From Tachypleus tridentatus (lineage: Eukaryota; Arthropoda; Merostomata; Xiphosura; Limulidae), in the NCBI RefSeq assembly GCF_004210375.1, contig NC_134833.1:45812782-45876781 (forward strand): a stretch of 64,000 bases of DNA, given 5' to 3'. This document shows, in pieces, positions 26,401 to 41,400 of this stretch. A model generated the notes under the pieces. That model made no database searches, was not told where the DNA came from, and saw nothing but the letters and a program-made list of their open reading frames with translations. Made by a program: the position numbers and the translations under genes. Position 1 is the first letter of the stretch. Each line of letters opens with the position of its first letter.

Positions 26401-29400
26401 TCCTGTTTTATCTATTTTACTATTGACAAAGAAGTTCAGAAATACTTCCTTTGATAGTTTCTAATTCTAACTTCTTCACAACTATATCCTTTTTTAATTT
26501 TACTTTTACCTGCTAAAGCAGAAACTTTCCTAACATAAGCCACTGAATCCTCACTCTTACCATTAGCCTGTTTATGCGACACTGTCAATAACAAATACAA
26601 TTGCACAGCATGATTACCAGGACCTTTCACTGAGTTTATTGTAAATCCAGCTCTGTGGACACAATGGAAAAGAATTTATCAGCTTGTTTATAGTATAGTG
26701 ATTGAAACAAGAATTGTCTGTAATAAAAGTGAGAAAATGTTACCACATGGCTCTGTTAAAAGTCTGTGCTGTCTAATACATTTGGTAGATATTGGATGTT
26801 AATTATAACCCCAGGATGGTCAGAATTTAGTGGTATGAGTATACAAAGTCTGTATATGTTTATGAAAACGTATATACATTATCACTTTTTAATGATAAAT
26901 GTCTAATCTTTAGTTATTTTACATAAAACATAAAGCAATAAGTGAAATCATGTAGAAAAACAATGATTTCTAACACTTACAATGTGACAAAGTTGATTTA
27001 TACTTGCACATCATACATGCTATGCCAAATTACTTTCTGTAAATTTTAAATAAGCATTTTAGAATATTACTATACTGGCACATATAAAACTACTGTATTT
27101 TATCTGTCATTCTAACTAAGATATATATGAGTTAAATAAATGTAATATCTGTTCGGAGCAATGATTTACTCAACATACTTCAACATTTCCATTAAAATCA
27201 TAAGTTCCCCTCCAAGCCAATTACAAATTAATGTTTAATTGACATAGTTTAGAAGATTTTAGTATTTTCTTACTTTAAGAATGTATTCCTGATAAATACT
27301 TACTTTTTCTCAGAAAATAACTTTCTTTTAGAAGCACTGTCCTCTAATAAAACTTTTCAATGCTCAAAAGTAGCCTTCCACTTGTCACTTATGCATATCC
27401 ACATGCAAAATATTATGTAGCATCCCTCCTCCAATACGAGAGTGACACAGCCTCTAGCATAAACTGCATTCTCTTCACATTTGTTCTCGTTAATCATTTC
27501 AAGATTGGTCAGAAGATATACAAGTATCTATCAGAAGTATATTTCAGTGTAGGAAAATGCTATCTTCAGATATGATATCTTACCATCACTAACAAAACAG
27601 CTAAAATCTCACATTGAACTGGTAGAGGGTTAGTGAAAAACTAATCCACCTTTAGGAAGCACTCAAAAAGAGACCAGAAAGTATGAAACCAAAAGAGGAA
27701 ACATCACATCACAGTGGGAGACCACACCACATCTGATCCAGGTATTTTTGTTCTTTTTATGACTCTATTGCAAACATAAAAAGTGAAAGAAAGCATGAAG
27801 GAATCCCAAAGCATGATGAGTGATTAGTGTAACTGCTGAGTGTCAAATCTCTTTGGCATGACAGAATGTACTGGTAGTTATAACTCATCCAACAGCAGTT
27901 AGTATCAGGAATGGTATATAAGATACATGGTAGGTAGAATATTACATATCTTTTCACCTAGAAATTGGAATTGCTGAGGAATAAAAGCTTCCATAAAATC
28001 CATCTCAACATGCCTCACTTCTATTACTATCAACATCAGATCCACCAGGAACCAACATATAATAGATGGTAGAATGATGGAAAGCCCTGGAAAAATGGCA
28101 TCTATCATCCAAAACCTGGTACCATTGGATATGTACTTTCACTCCATAGTAGGAGGAGGATACTCTTACATGCACAAACAAGAAAACATGTTGCATCTTG
28201 TTACAACCAACATGAGATCTGCTGAAAACCAGCATTCAGCAAAAGATAGGAAAAGGGATCACAAACCTGAAGTGTATCTTCAATTCAAAACCTGAAGGCA
28301 GTGGATATTTATAATTCAGTCCACAGTATGAGAAGGAAATCATACATCAAACATGAGGATTTACTTATTTAGACTATCACCAACCAACACTGGAACCACT
28401 GGGAATATACATCTGGAGGATGGTAGGTAGAAGGCATGTCACAGTCTGAGGGGCAAACTGTAACTAGAAATATATATTTATGATATCTGGTTGTGATCAA
28501 CTAAAACCTGGAAGCACTTGGAACTGTACATGAGGTCTACAGTAGGAATGACTTCATGCCATCAATGCATCACTGTAATCATGACTGAGCCATCTTCAAT
28601 CAACATCAGACCCATCAGGATGTACCTCCAAAGGATAGTAGGTACAAATAATGCCACAGTAAAAAAAAACAATCCGTCAAATGTATAGACCTTAAAATGG
28701 CACAGTCTCATAATCTAACCGTAGAAGCATCTGAAATGAAACATTTTGTCCATGGTAGAAAGTGCCATATTAGTTTGACACCTGTAGAATGCCACTGGTC
28801 TACTCTCAACTCTAACCAACATTGGACCTACTGGGAATATACATCTGTGAGGTGGTAGGTATGAGGAACATCTCAGTATGAGGGGCAAACTGCAACAATA
28901 GATATATAGTTGTGACATGGATGAGTGCTTCATGCCTCCGTGGTCTACTACCCTAACACCTAGGAACTTGTAAGTGTTAAGGATTCCCATACTCTACTAG
29001 AAGAAAGGAGAGAGAAAAACATTGGAGAATATGAAAGACTGCATCATCAGAGACAGTGCAATAGGTGGTCATGATACCCTATTTTAAAAAGCAGAGCTAA
29101 TGCATCAATGGAGTCATTCAACTAAATCCTGGAAAAGTCTCAATACCATGAAGCATCAGAGATGTGCAGCAATCTCTGTCTGCTTCACTAATGTTAGTCC
29201 ATGAGTGTACACTCTTGGAAAAACAAACTTATGAAACAAAATACCTTGAGTTATACTGGCTAGTGGTTTTTCAGAAACCCCATCTCTACATAGCCCAATC
29301 CTGCAATGTAATTATTTCGGCATAGATAAGAATAGAGTGGAGACACATAACCAACCCCTAGTAGCATCTTAAACTACATATCAGGTATGCAGCAGGAAGG

Positions 29401-32400
29401 GTTACAATGTAATTGACATTAGACACGATTATGAGATGGAAAGTGCAAATTTTTTAAAAAATGTATATCTGGTCAGGCACCACTTGCTACAGAGTTGGAG
29501 AAAAGAAAAACACCCACTTGCAATTCCAAAATAGAAAAACTTAAAAAAGTAGTTAAAAAGAATGTTGTTCTAGAAGGGAAAATGTCAGCAAATCTGTGAT
29601 AAAAAGACAAGCGTGTCAGTACTGTACTATAAATCTTATAAATAAGATAAAAATTAAGTTTCCATTTGAAGCAACAATTTTCGTAAACATTTTTCAACAT
29701 TTTTATGAAATTTTGGCTTTTCACACAATAAAACTGAAAAACAACCATCAGATTTATACAGTTCAGAATCTACCTTTTCTACTGATTATTAACCTGTACT
29801 TCAGACAGGTAGGCATGAATAAATAAGTGGTGTCAAAAGAAGAAACAGTTTAGGGTTCTTTTATAAGTTGCTAAATATTTTGATATTTCAGTAAATCAAA
29901 AAGATTGCTACTTTATAATTTATCATTAAATGAAGCCTCAAGTTCTTAATTGGTTAAGCATTGTTGATGTTGTATAGTAAAAGTATGAAAATGTAAACTG
30001 AACAGCTTGTAGTACAAACATGTCCTATGACATACAAGAGGACATACTGAACATTTTTAAAATATCTCACTCTGAATTAAAAAAATAATTCTTATTCAAT
30101 ATTAAAATTTATCAATTATATCTTGATACAAAGTTTAATGATATGTATTGATAATGAAGTAGTTTCATGAAATGTTTTATTCTAATTTACATAGCTGGTT
30201 TGCTCTAATACAAAGTTAATGATAACATCATATTTTGTTTTCGTGCTTTGAACCCATAGGCTGAAAAAAACAAGTTAAAAATAATACAAAGTATAAGAAT
30301 GTCTTCAGCACAGAATTCATACAGAACATTTAGTTTAAAAATGTGTATAAAATATCAATATCTGTAGGACATTTTAAAAAAAAGTATGTGTTGTTTACTG
30401 TTTAATAATGAAATGTAATTTATTTTATGCAATACAGTCTCTGAAGTAGTAGTAAATAAACATGCACTTTACAGCAGCCAGACACCACAATGTTGAATGG
30501 AAAAATATGTATACAGCACAAACAAAAATTTTACAACTAAGAAAAAAGTTTGTACCATTTTAAATTATATTTACAAAAAGTAGTGAATTTACAAAAATAT
30601 ATGACACTAATTTATCTGGTAATTAAGATTGTAGTTGTAAAGCCATCTAGATTTATAATAGCAATAATAGTATGACACGATGTAAATTAATATATATTGA
30701 TACTTACTTGAACCAATAGTTTCCACCTGTTTTTTCCATGCCATGTGATACAGAAGCTCAAAATGAACAAGAATTTGTGCTACTTTATTATATTTATGCA
30801 CAATTCCCAAGACATCCTTTGAATTTAAGGAAGGAAGGTATACCTGAAAAATGCAATGACAATCTATCACCGTTTCTCCAAGTTTACAGTAAAAACATCT
30901 CAAAACATGATGCATGATACATTGGCACATCAGGTTAAATAACAGGGTGAGAAGAATACAGGTAACCATTCAATGAAATGAGTTAAATTTTATAAATTAT
31001 TTTAAATCAAATGATCAATTAGTTTTCATAGTCTAAATGTTTACAATACTAAAACCAGATTTTGATATATGCATTGGGCACAGCATAGATAGCCCACAGG
31101 TTGCTCTGCGCTTAACAACAAACAATGTTTTATAATTGTGATAATATTTCAAAATATCAAGAATGTATCTTAACACTTATGATCATTCTCATACCTTAAG
31201 AAATTCCATGGGTTCATTAATCTTTTTAAATAGATGTTTTACCCAGGCAATCCTTCCAGCAAATGGAGACATGGTCCTCGGATAAGGTGGATTATCTTTC
31301 TGTTGATTATAGAGCTGAAATAATGAGTTTATAATTTTTTATTATCTAATTATGATTTTATAAAAATAAATATATTCACATATTTTTAAAAATTATAAGA
31401 ATAATTAACATATTTATAAAATAAGTTGACTTTTTGGATGTTAACATCTTCTTAAACTGAAAATGAATAAGTGATATATACTTATCTCATTCTGACAAAT
31501 AGCTTTATCAACTTACACTGCCCTCTATTCACACAAAGTTTCACTCATCACTATCTTTAATACTCCCACTTAACTCTACATACTACCACACAAATGACTA
31601 TGCAGCGACTTTCTACTAATAACAATGCAACACCACATCTACTGTAATTAGTACCCTCTCTAATCTTGTAGCTGTTAACCACCTTGAGATTGGCAGATCG
31701 TAAAAAACTACACCAGAAGGAGGATGAGCAAGAGCAAGTATCTGCTGGAAATACATTTTCATTTAAGGAAATCAACTTTCAATATGATGATACATATAGA
31801 ATGAACGTTGATAAACTGCCAGAGAGAAAGAATGAGCAGGATAAGAAATATAGTAAGAATCTGGCCGTTCAAGCAGGTATGGACAGATGACACATGCTAG
31901 AGATTGGCTGACAGAGCAATGTTAGAGATAAAGAAAGAGAAGAGAAAGGGAAGCAACATCAAAAGCCAACAAAACAGGGAAACCATACATGTGCTAGTCA
32001 AAACACAGTTACCAACAGATGTGGTCCAAAGTATAGCAAAGGCACATGGGAGGAGATAAATAGGAAAATATGCATCATTAAGGTATCAACTTGACTAAAA
32101 GTACTGCCTACTTCTGTCAGAGGATGAGGAACGGGAGATCAAAACTGGAGAAGTGGTGTATTGAGAAGAGTGGTAAAATCACCTAAATCCCAAAGAACAT
32201 AAAAAAACATGAAAAATAAAAGATTGATTATTTTATTTGACTGACTGATGATTTGGAATCAAGCACAAAGTTACACAATGGGCTATCTATGGTCTGTCCA
32301 CCATAAGTATCAAAACCCAGTTTCTAGCAATGAGAGTCAGTTACCATACTGCTGTGCCACAACAGAGTCCAAAGACCACTCTGACAGGAGTATCTTGTCA

Positions 32401-35400
32401 GGACAGGATATCTGATCCTAAATCAGATTCAGGACATCTGGATAATGACTTGCTAACAAAGCAGTGTGATGTGAGCTCCACATAGAAGATCCAATGTTTG
32501 AAAACAGGTCTGGAAACTGAGTGCCTCTTGCCTAGTGATATGAGACAACTGTAGAAAGAGACCAGAGTGGACCAACGCCAACTAGTCTCAAAGTACTTGC
32601 AGGAAATGAAAGAAAGCCCAACAAACATTAAGAAGTTTCAAGAGATTGACAAGAAAAAAAGACTCAGAGACCAATGTACTAAAACCTCCTAAGTGACAAT
32701 ATGTACTCCCACCCAACTGGAAAGATAAGCATTCATAAAAGGAGATATTCTAGATGACAGGGAAGAAGAAGAACACTTAAAGTAGTACTCTTTTGATCCA
32801 ACCACCAGTCAAAGTCATTCATATAAAGGATGAAATAGTAAAAGGGCATCTAAGGGACCCTGAACAAGACTCCATTGGTCTATCAAAACATACCAACAAT
32901 GATGCATGAGGGTACAACCAAAAGGAATGAGGCTTTGAGAGAAGTACACATTTTTAAAAAAAGAGAGAACCTCTTGTGCAGTAGCAGAAGAAGAGCAAAA
33001 GATGCATACAGGACACTTCACAGTTTGAAACTGAAGTGTAACAGGTAGGGCCTGAGGGAGGAGAGAGTTGAAAAACATTCTAATATAAATCACAAAGTTG
33101 TGTAGATATTAGGTAAGACTGTTTCACTTTGCATTCTGGCAAGCCAATCCACCATGAAAGCATTTTAGAGAAAAAACTGAGAATGGAGGAAAACAGAGTC
33201 ATCTTGTGAGAAGGCAAAAAGCAGCCAGATATCCACATAACAGAGGAAACAAAGGCCCCTGAAACGAATCAAACAAGCAAAAAACAAGATCACAAGAAGT
33301 AGGGAAGGAAATTGGATTGAGAGACTGTGAGGAAAATGAATGAAAGTAAAGGTTTGGTTTGTTTTGAATTTTGCATAAAGCTGCACAATGGCTACTTACA
33401 TAAGTTGTTTCTAATTTAGCATTGAAAAACCAGAGGGAAAGTAGGTAATCATCACAGCCTGATGCCAACTCTTGGGCTACTATTATTATCATCATATTAT
33501 AATACACCAAAGCTGAAAGGGGCAAACATGTTTGGTGGGAAAATTATTTGAACCTGCAATACCCAGATCACAAGTCAAGCACTCCAACCACCTGGCCATG
33601 CTAAGCATGAAAGTATAGGACCAGACTTATTGAAATGGCTTTCTGAACCTATGGATAATTTAACATGAAGCACCAAACAAGGGCAAATTGAAGAAGTCTG
33701 TCCACCATCACCCATAACCCAAGAATAGTAGTCAGAGTAATACAAACATGAGAAAAAGTAACTGAATTATGGGGATCTGATCTCTGCTAAGGGAGAAGCG
33801 ATACCAAATACTATGAGTCGAAAGAAGGGAAGTTGGAACAATGGTAATCAAAAGAATTGTCGTCCAAAGTAACATGGATTGAAGCAAACTGACCTCCAAA
33901 CGCAAATGCTACCTAATGCGATTCACATGAACTCAAATTACTCAGGAAGGAGAAAACATTAATAATGCCTCAAGGGTTAGTCTTCAAGAAGGGATTTAAC
34001 GTAGGAAAACATTAGATAAGGACAAAATATAACATACCTTAACATATAAATCCACCAAAGGGGAAAGACATATGGCCAAGTCATCCTGAAACAACATGCA
34101 TTTTGAAAGACATATTCTAAAGCCATAATAAAACAATCATCATTGTATTCCAATTGTTACATGAAACTGATCACCTCCCAAAAAGACCACAGCTGTTACT
34201 TCATGGGCCAAGAATTGCAATTCTGACCATTGGATGTGGTCAGTAATTTCACTCCAACAGTAACATCAGTTGTAATCAAGGCTACCTGAAGCTGTGAGTG
34301 CATAGCTTATGAAATTGAAAAATGAAAGAAGATACATAAAATAACTGAAAACTCTTCACCAAAGAGAACAAAAATAGCAAAGTACAAAGTAACTAAATTA
34401 GAAAAATTAAGAAAGTAAAAATGTGTGAATAACTGATAAACCACAAGTGAAAACAAATCTATTCAGTATAACTGCCAATGAAAAAAGAAGCTAACAGCTG
34501 TAAGATTAGAAGACACTAGTTGCAATAGAAATAGTTTTGCACTCCTACTGGTGAGAGATTGCTGCATAATCATTTTCATGTTAGTTTGCTGAGATAAATG
34601 GAAGTATTAAAGGTAGTAGCAAGCAAAGGTTTGCACCAATAGAGGGCAGTATAAGAGAAGAAAGCTTTTTGTGTTTACAGCAAAGCCACAGCGGACTATA
34701 TGCTGTGTCCATTGAGTAGAATCAAACCCCTCATTTTAGCATTGTCAATCTGAAGACTTACTGCTGTCCCAATGGATGACAGCTTTTTTTGAGTGGAGAT
34801 ACAATATCATATCACAAAATAATTAATCTTTCTACATAAATTCATTATAATAGGATAACTTATTGGACATATTTATGTCAAAATAATTACCTGAGAAACA
34901 TATTCCAGTTCTTCTCTATAATGTTCTAAGATAGCACTATACTTGGATTCTATATCCAGACCAGGAATGCATAACTTCTCAAATCTATTAAATGTATAGT
35001 GTGTATTCTATATCATAACTTCATGTAAAGTTACATTATGCTATTTATGCCTTATAAGAATATTAATTTTAGAAAAAGTAAGATATAATATTGAATGAAC
35101 TGTAAAAGCATATTTTATAAACATTAATGCAAAATCTGCATATTAATTTTCATCAACGTAAATACATCTTACATGGAAGTTACTTAAAATTGAACTATTA
35201 AGTACAAAAACAAGATCTGTGAGTAAATAATGAATTTAATTTGGACAAATTTAAAAATACTTTTGAAAGCCAACTTTCACACCTTTGAAGCAGCTGGATA
35301 GCTTTAGTTGTGGAAGTTATATCTTGAAAGTTCCTATTCAAAAACTGCTGTAGTTGATCCTGGATGAAAGACAATGCTTAAAGTATCAATGATCTAATAT

Positions 35401-38400
35401 TAGCAATAAACTACCATTCTTGAAATATAGCTTTTAACTTGGCCTTTGCATTACTATATTGGTACAAAGAAATGTATCACCGTATCAATAAACTGCATAT
35501 GTTACTTAAATATATACATTCAAAATGAAGCATTATAAAAAAATATTAGTATGTTTCTTGATACAATTAATAATTTAAATGAAGGTAAAAATAAAAGTGC
35601 ATGTAGATTAAGAAAAAAGTGAAAAACATCTATGCATTTATAAAAATGTATCCTTCTGCACCTACAATGTGAAAGACAAACTACACTCCAGCACACATGA
35701 GTACACACTTTACTATCTTAAATTTCACACCTGACTCCTTAACCTGCTGAAACAACATGCTTAAGCTCTCAGTAACAGCTAGAACTATGTGGCCTAATAT
35801 CACAATGTCATCTAAATAGATAAAACTTATCTCCCATTGTAGCATTCTTATTGTAACTGTATTGGATTCTTGTAAGTATCTGACACATTACACAGACCAA
35901 ATAGCATTTAAAAACTTCATACTTGCATGTGTTAGTCAACTAAAATGTTTCAGCTACTGAAATTCTTTGTCACAGCATCTGAAATGTGTATCATACATAG
36001 GTACAATTCAGCACGCCCAAATATTCAATCATCTGCAGTAAGTGAAAGGGCACTGATATGTGTAGCTGTGTTCACCTTCCTGAAGTCCATATAACATCTC
36101 CTTCTTCATAACCACCTCTAATGAAGGTGATACTCTCTACTTTCTCTTAACATTGTATTACTCCATCCTTCAGCACCTGCTCTAACAAAGTGTGTATGGT
36201 GATTGTTTCACTGGATACACATCACCAGCTTCTATGCAATGACATGCCACTTTTATTCTGGTCCAAGAAACGCACTAGAAAACGCAACTAGCAATCTACC
36301 AAGTTCATGATGGAGTGTTGAGTCCAAATTATATAAATACATCTTAGCTAAAATACTTTGGAACACCAGTTATAGAAAAGTTGAAACAGTCATCATTTCC
36401 AGTTATTAAATACATAGACGTGTTATAAGGTATGAAACATTCTTTAACAGAATAATGTTATTTATTATCAAATGTTTTTAAAATAAAGGTTTATAATAAG
36501 CATACCCACCTTTAAATCAGCTATTTGTTGTTTAAAATCTTCAAAATCATTATCAAAATCTAGTTTTCTTGGATCAAGATTATCATAGGGTTTGTTTTTT
36601 ATGGCAGAGCATATGTGTAAAAACTTGGCAACAATAAACTCAATGCCTTCAATGTGGAAATTGCTCAACACAGAATATGTTTCAATAATGTTTAACAACT
36701 CAGTGATCTGTAAGAGAAATATATGTAAGCAAATAAATTTATATAATACCTTCTTATAATGTCACAGATAGGAAATGGTACACATTTGAAAGTAAAAATT
36801 TGGGAACCTGACAGTCAACTGTTGGAAGATATTTCACGAAAAACAATGCAGAGTATTTACAGTTGGAAATCAGTATCATAGGTTTAGTTTTGAAATTGAA
36901 GATAAAACAATTTCAATTTTGAAGTTATAAATTTACCATTTCTTAATAAAACTATTTCAAGTAAGTTATATTAAAGTGTTTTGGATTTGAAATCATGCTC
37001 AGTTTGATAAAAGCATTGGTCTCAATTCAAAAAGTGCAAAATGTAGGATTTAAATTCATTTATTTCTCATAATTACAAGTTGTGACTTAGATTAATGTTG
37101 CAAAAACTGAGAGCTTACCACACAATGGAAGGTACAGAAGAGAAACAATGGATGACAAATATGAGTAAAGAAGCACATAAATTTTATCTAAAAGTACAAA
37201 TTTAAAAATAAAGAAGTATAAATCTACTCTACCCACATTACTATCATTAAGTAATATAATTAGAACCATTAACATGGAAAATGACACATATAGAAATGTG
37301 TTAAAGTTGGAAGATGCATGAGAGCACAGACTGCTAAAGAACAAGTAAAGGTTAAATCCACACTGAAAATTAATAGAAAAAAATGTTACACAGCTGGAGT
37401 GTTGGGCATTTTACTCTCTTTCTTCTTAGTTTTCTGTATACAATTAATTTCGCATTTATAAAAATAGCTTAATGTTTGAACAGTTTTATACAAAGTAACA
37501 AATGTCTTCTCATTCCATACATAGGTAAATTAACACTTTTTCTGACTAGTTGCTGTTAGGTATTCCAAAACAATGAACTTCTATATTTACTTGCAATAAT
37601 TTGTAGTTTATAAGTGATGAAACAAAATAGTTTCCCTTCAAATCACCGACTGTTTTGCTTTACTAGTGGAACTGAGTTGACAGCTGATGCTGATTAGTAA
37701 TCAAAGAATCTATTTAATTAATATTGTCTTTCTAAACTTGCCTAATTGAAACTGAAACCCCAATATAGTTAGTGTTTTATCTTTGTACATTTGTTACTTC
37801 TAACACTAACTAAAGAAGATATTTCATTAACTTAGCACGAAATAGTCATTTATGCTGCTTGCATATCACACATGCAACATTTAAGAATTTTATTTTGTTA
37901 GAAGCATTCAAAAACCCAAGCAAAAATACCCATCTTTTGACCAGAATAAAGAGATGCACTAGAGGATTATTTACAATTTGGTTACACTTACAGATTCATT
38001 AGTAATGAGGTACAACCAGTGTAGCATTTGTTCTCAAATTTTAGCTAATGATAGCAAGAACTCAAATAAACTTACAATACATTTGGAAAACAAACTCCTT
38101 GAGCATGTGGTTAAAACTATCAAGTTCTTCAAGCATGTTAAACAATTGAAAGAACAACACATCTTGCTTGAAAAATGGGTTATTTTTCAATAAAAAGTCT
38201 TTAGCAAAATAGAATTCAAAACTGCTTCGGAACTTCTAGATGCTAGACAGTAAAGAATAGCTTAACTGGTCAAGTGAAGTGATAGATGTGCTTTTTGCCT
38301 TTCACATCAACATACATGTGCAAGTATGCCTGGTCTGTTTTAATAGCAATCAAAACAAAACAGCAATTTTGCCTAGAAATAGGGGGAGTCCTCAAAATTC

Positions 38401-41400
38401 CCATGTAAACAAATTCAATAAAGAATGGATCTTATATTGTTACAAGCTTAAATCCATCCTTCTCACTAAATTGTTGAGTAAAACTAATTCCTTATGTTTA
38501 TTACCATTTTAAGAATTGTGTTATTTTTATCTGGGGTGTAACAAAATGCTTGTTCAGAAAGGAGAGAGAGGTTGTTACTGTTTACTTTTTTCAGAAAAAA
38601 AGAAATTTAATAAAAGTAAACATAACACAAATGTAAAGGATACAAAATATGGTAACATAGGTATGTTGTTCTGTGAAATGAGGTAGCTTAAACACTAGAC
38701 ATGTGTTCAGAGAGTGGTTATATATGAATATATATTACCATAAAAACATTTATTTTTCTTTTTAATTTTACTGGTGATTTATTAGTGAATTCTTTTTCTA
38801 ACCCACATAGAAGCCTATCAGTTATTGATCAACTACTAATGGATTTTCTCAAAGGAATGCAATACAAAAGAAAATAAAGTAACTCCAGTCATAAGCATGA
38901 AATATAAACAATCCAATAATAATAACATAACAAGACTAAAAAATAGTAATGACCTACTGATTAAAAGCCAAAAAATAAAACATGATTTATATTATTATGA
39001 ACTAAAGAGCGCAAGAATAACTAACAATTTCTAAAAATATTAAAAGAAATAAAGACAAAATAAACAATTTTTTTAATTTATAAAAAAATTAAACTTGTTA
39101 ATTTATTTAAATGTATTTTTTCAATTGTCATTTTAACTGTGCTTTATATGTTCATATCTTTCTTTAATCATTTTTTTATTTCTCTAATTTTAATCAATAG
39201 CTCACAACTATTTTCTTTAGCTTTTTTATATTGTGGTTTATGAATGTACCACATTTTCCTATCTTCTTGTTGTATTATAGTACTTATTCTGATTTGATTC
39301 CTTGTTCTGTAGATGAAAGTTTTATGTAATGTGTAGTTGAGAAAATGTTGCGTTGATGTTGTTCTAAGCTACTTTTCTTGTTTCCAAAGTAGATTATAAA
39401 TGTTTCTCACAAAAACAAAACTACACAATACTGCATCTTGTACAAGGACTTTTATAGTTGTGTCCTTCAAGTGATATTTAAAGGTTATGGCCCCACTTAT
39501 GTTGCAATAAAAATACCAGTGAAGTAGATAGTCCTAATTTATCTGGGTAAATGTGAGATTTCTTATATATAAAAGAATGCTGCTTATATTCAGTATGTTC
39601 TAAAACAGCATCAGAGAAAGATCAACCACTAAAAGTATCCAGTCAGAATGACAATCTCTCATGCTTATTTAAGCATGTAAGTACACTCTTTCTTTGTTTA
39701 ATGTTTTAATACAGATTGTGAATTTTGCATTACACTTTATATGCTACTTCATTATTTCATTTTACATCAAATCAGACAGTAAGAAATTTGGTATTATTTC
39801 TTATTCAATATCTTAAGCAAATTTCATATTCTGGAGAGAAGTCAGAAAGGATTTGATTAAGGTGTTTAAGATTATTAAGGGTACTGATAATAAAGATCAA
39901 CCAAAAACTTTTTTGTGTTTAGCAGTCAAAATAATAGGAGAGAGCATCATAAGTTCAAATTTTGGCAGCATACAAGTTGTTTGCAGTGTAGACAGTACTG
40001 ATTTTCAAACAGGTTGGATGGCTTTTGGACTGAGCTGCCTTCAAATGTGGAGAGACATCCTTGATGGGCTAATAATCTTCTTTTTGTCCCTTTAAAGTTT
40101 TGTGAATTTAAAAAATAGAAAAAAACTAATAATGGTTCAGATAATTACTATTATGAATGATGTACTTCCTTGCAGTTATCTATCATTTAATATCAGACTA
40201 TTAAAATTTATTTTTATTAATCAATTTATGTTAACGTGTGTTTAAGAGTTCCCCACAATGACTAAAATACAATAAAAAAGACAACTTGTATACTGAGGAA
40301 AGTATTAAGTATAAAATATTATAGTTATTTAAAAAAAAACTTTATGATTTCATAAACATTTTTTTCTTTGCATTTATGTTTATTAGCAAATAGTTTATTC
40401 AATTTTTATTACTTGTTAGCCATACTGAATAAATGTTTACTACTTGTTAGTCATACTGAATACATTTTTATTACCTTGTCAAGCCTCTTGCAAAATGCTT
40501 CATATTTTCCAAATACATACATTTCCGAGAATTCAAATGATTTCGCTCCTGGAGTTGATCTGATTTTTTTCTTCACATATTTAAAGTTATCCTGATAATC
40601 ATGGTACAGTCTTTGGCAGCATTTAAGTTTTTCTATAACCTTTTTAGGAGACTGATCCCATATACATGAGAGTCCACCATTTGTAATGTACTGTTTGCAT
40701 GAAGTGACCATCTGGTTTGTCACCTAGGCAAATTAATAATCAGTTTTATAGAGAATACATGTTTGAATAATTAGGTCAATTTTTTCTACTATCTTAAGAG
40801 CTTTGGCATAGAAAGTAACAGATTCAGATGCATCTTAGAACCAGAGCCATATCAAAAGTGGTGTAAGCTGTACACCTATACAGAGTGCTAACTCAGAGAG
40901 GGTAGGAGTTTGTATCTTTGAAGTCCATGATAGATTGGATTTTTTTTTTTCAAAAAAGAGCACAGTATCTAATCTGATACAAGGCACCATCAATGATTGG
41001 TACAGTCCTGCTTAGAGTTTGTAAGACTACAATTTTTTATGGATTTATCTTGATAAAATTAACAAAGACAACAGTATTTAGCATTCTGATATAATTTTTT
41101 ATGTACTTCTATGGCCAATATAATTTCTATAATGAATTTTGAGAACCCCAAAAATCCGATTCATAACTTATTGGGAGATCTGTTATGAAAACTTTGAAAG
41201 TATAAATCTTAATATTTATTTTTAAGGATCTCCTACATGTTTATTCTAATTTTAGTCTGTGGTAGTTTGCCTTAAATTTCCATCCCTAGGGTGCTCTGAT
41301 GAATCACAATTCCTTCTTCATCTATATTTATAATGGGGATCAAAAATCTACGTGCAAACATAAGTAATTTTGTCAAGATTTGTGGAAAGGGTTTTAAAAA

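Larger units (their letters stand above)
31496..34672 (-). mobile_element. Inverted-terminal-repeat element B, with DIRS-like core
   Basis: The left end (31515-31640, cactgccctctatt onward) and the right end (34526-34651) are inverted copies alignable over about 125 bp; both share actgccctctatt and taatactccc/taatacttcc blocks. Between them, minus-strand fragments resemble the RT-RNase H region of DIRS-type retrotransposons. DIRS elements are known to have inverted terminal repeats and a tyrosine recombinase; the recombinase was not recognised. A SINE is inserted inside. The element lies wholly in the intron between dynein exons 8 and 9. Confidence 0.62.

Noticed and set aside
30607..30969. 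A 120-codon minus-strand open frame as a separate small gene
   Set aside because: Only its middle (30843-30708) matches dynein and it has clean splice sites; the rest is intron read-through.
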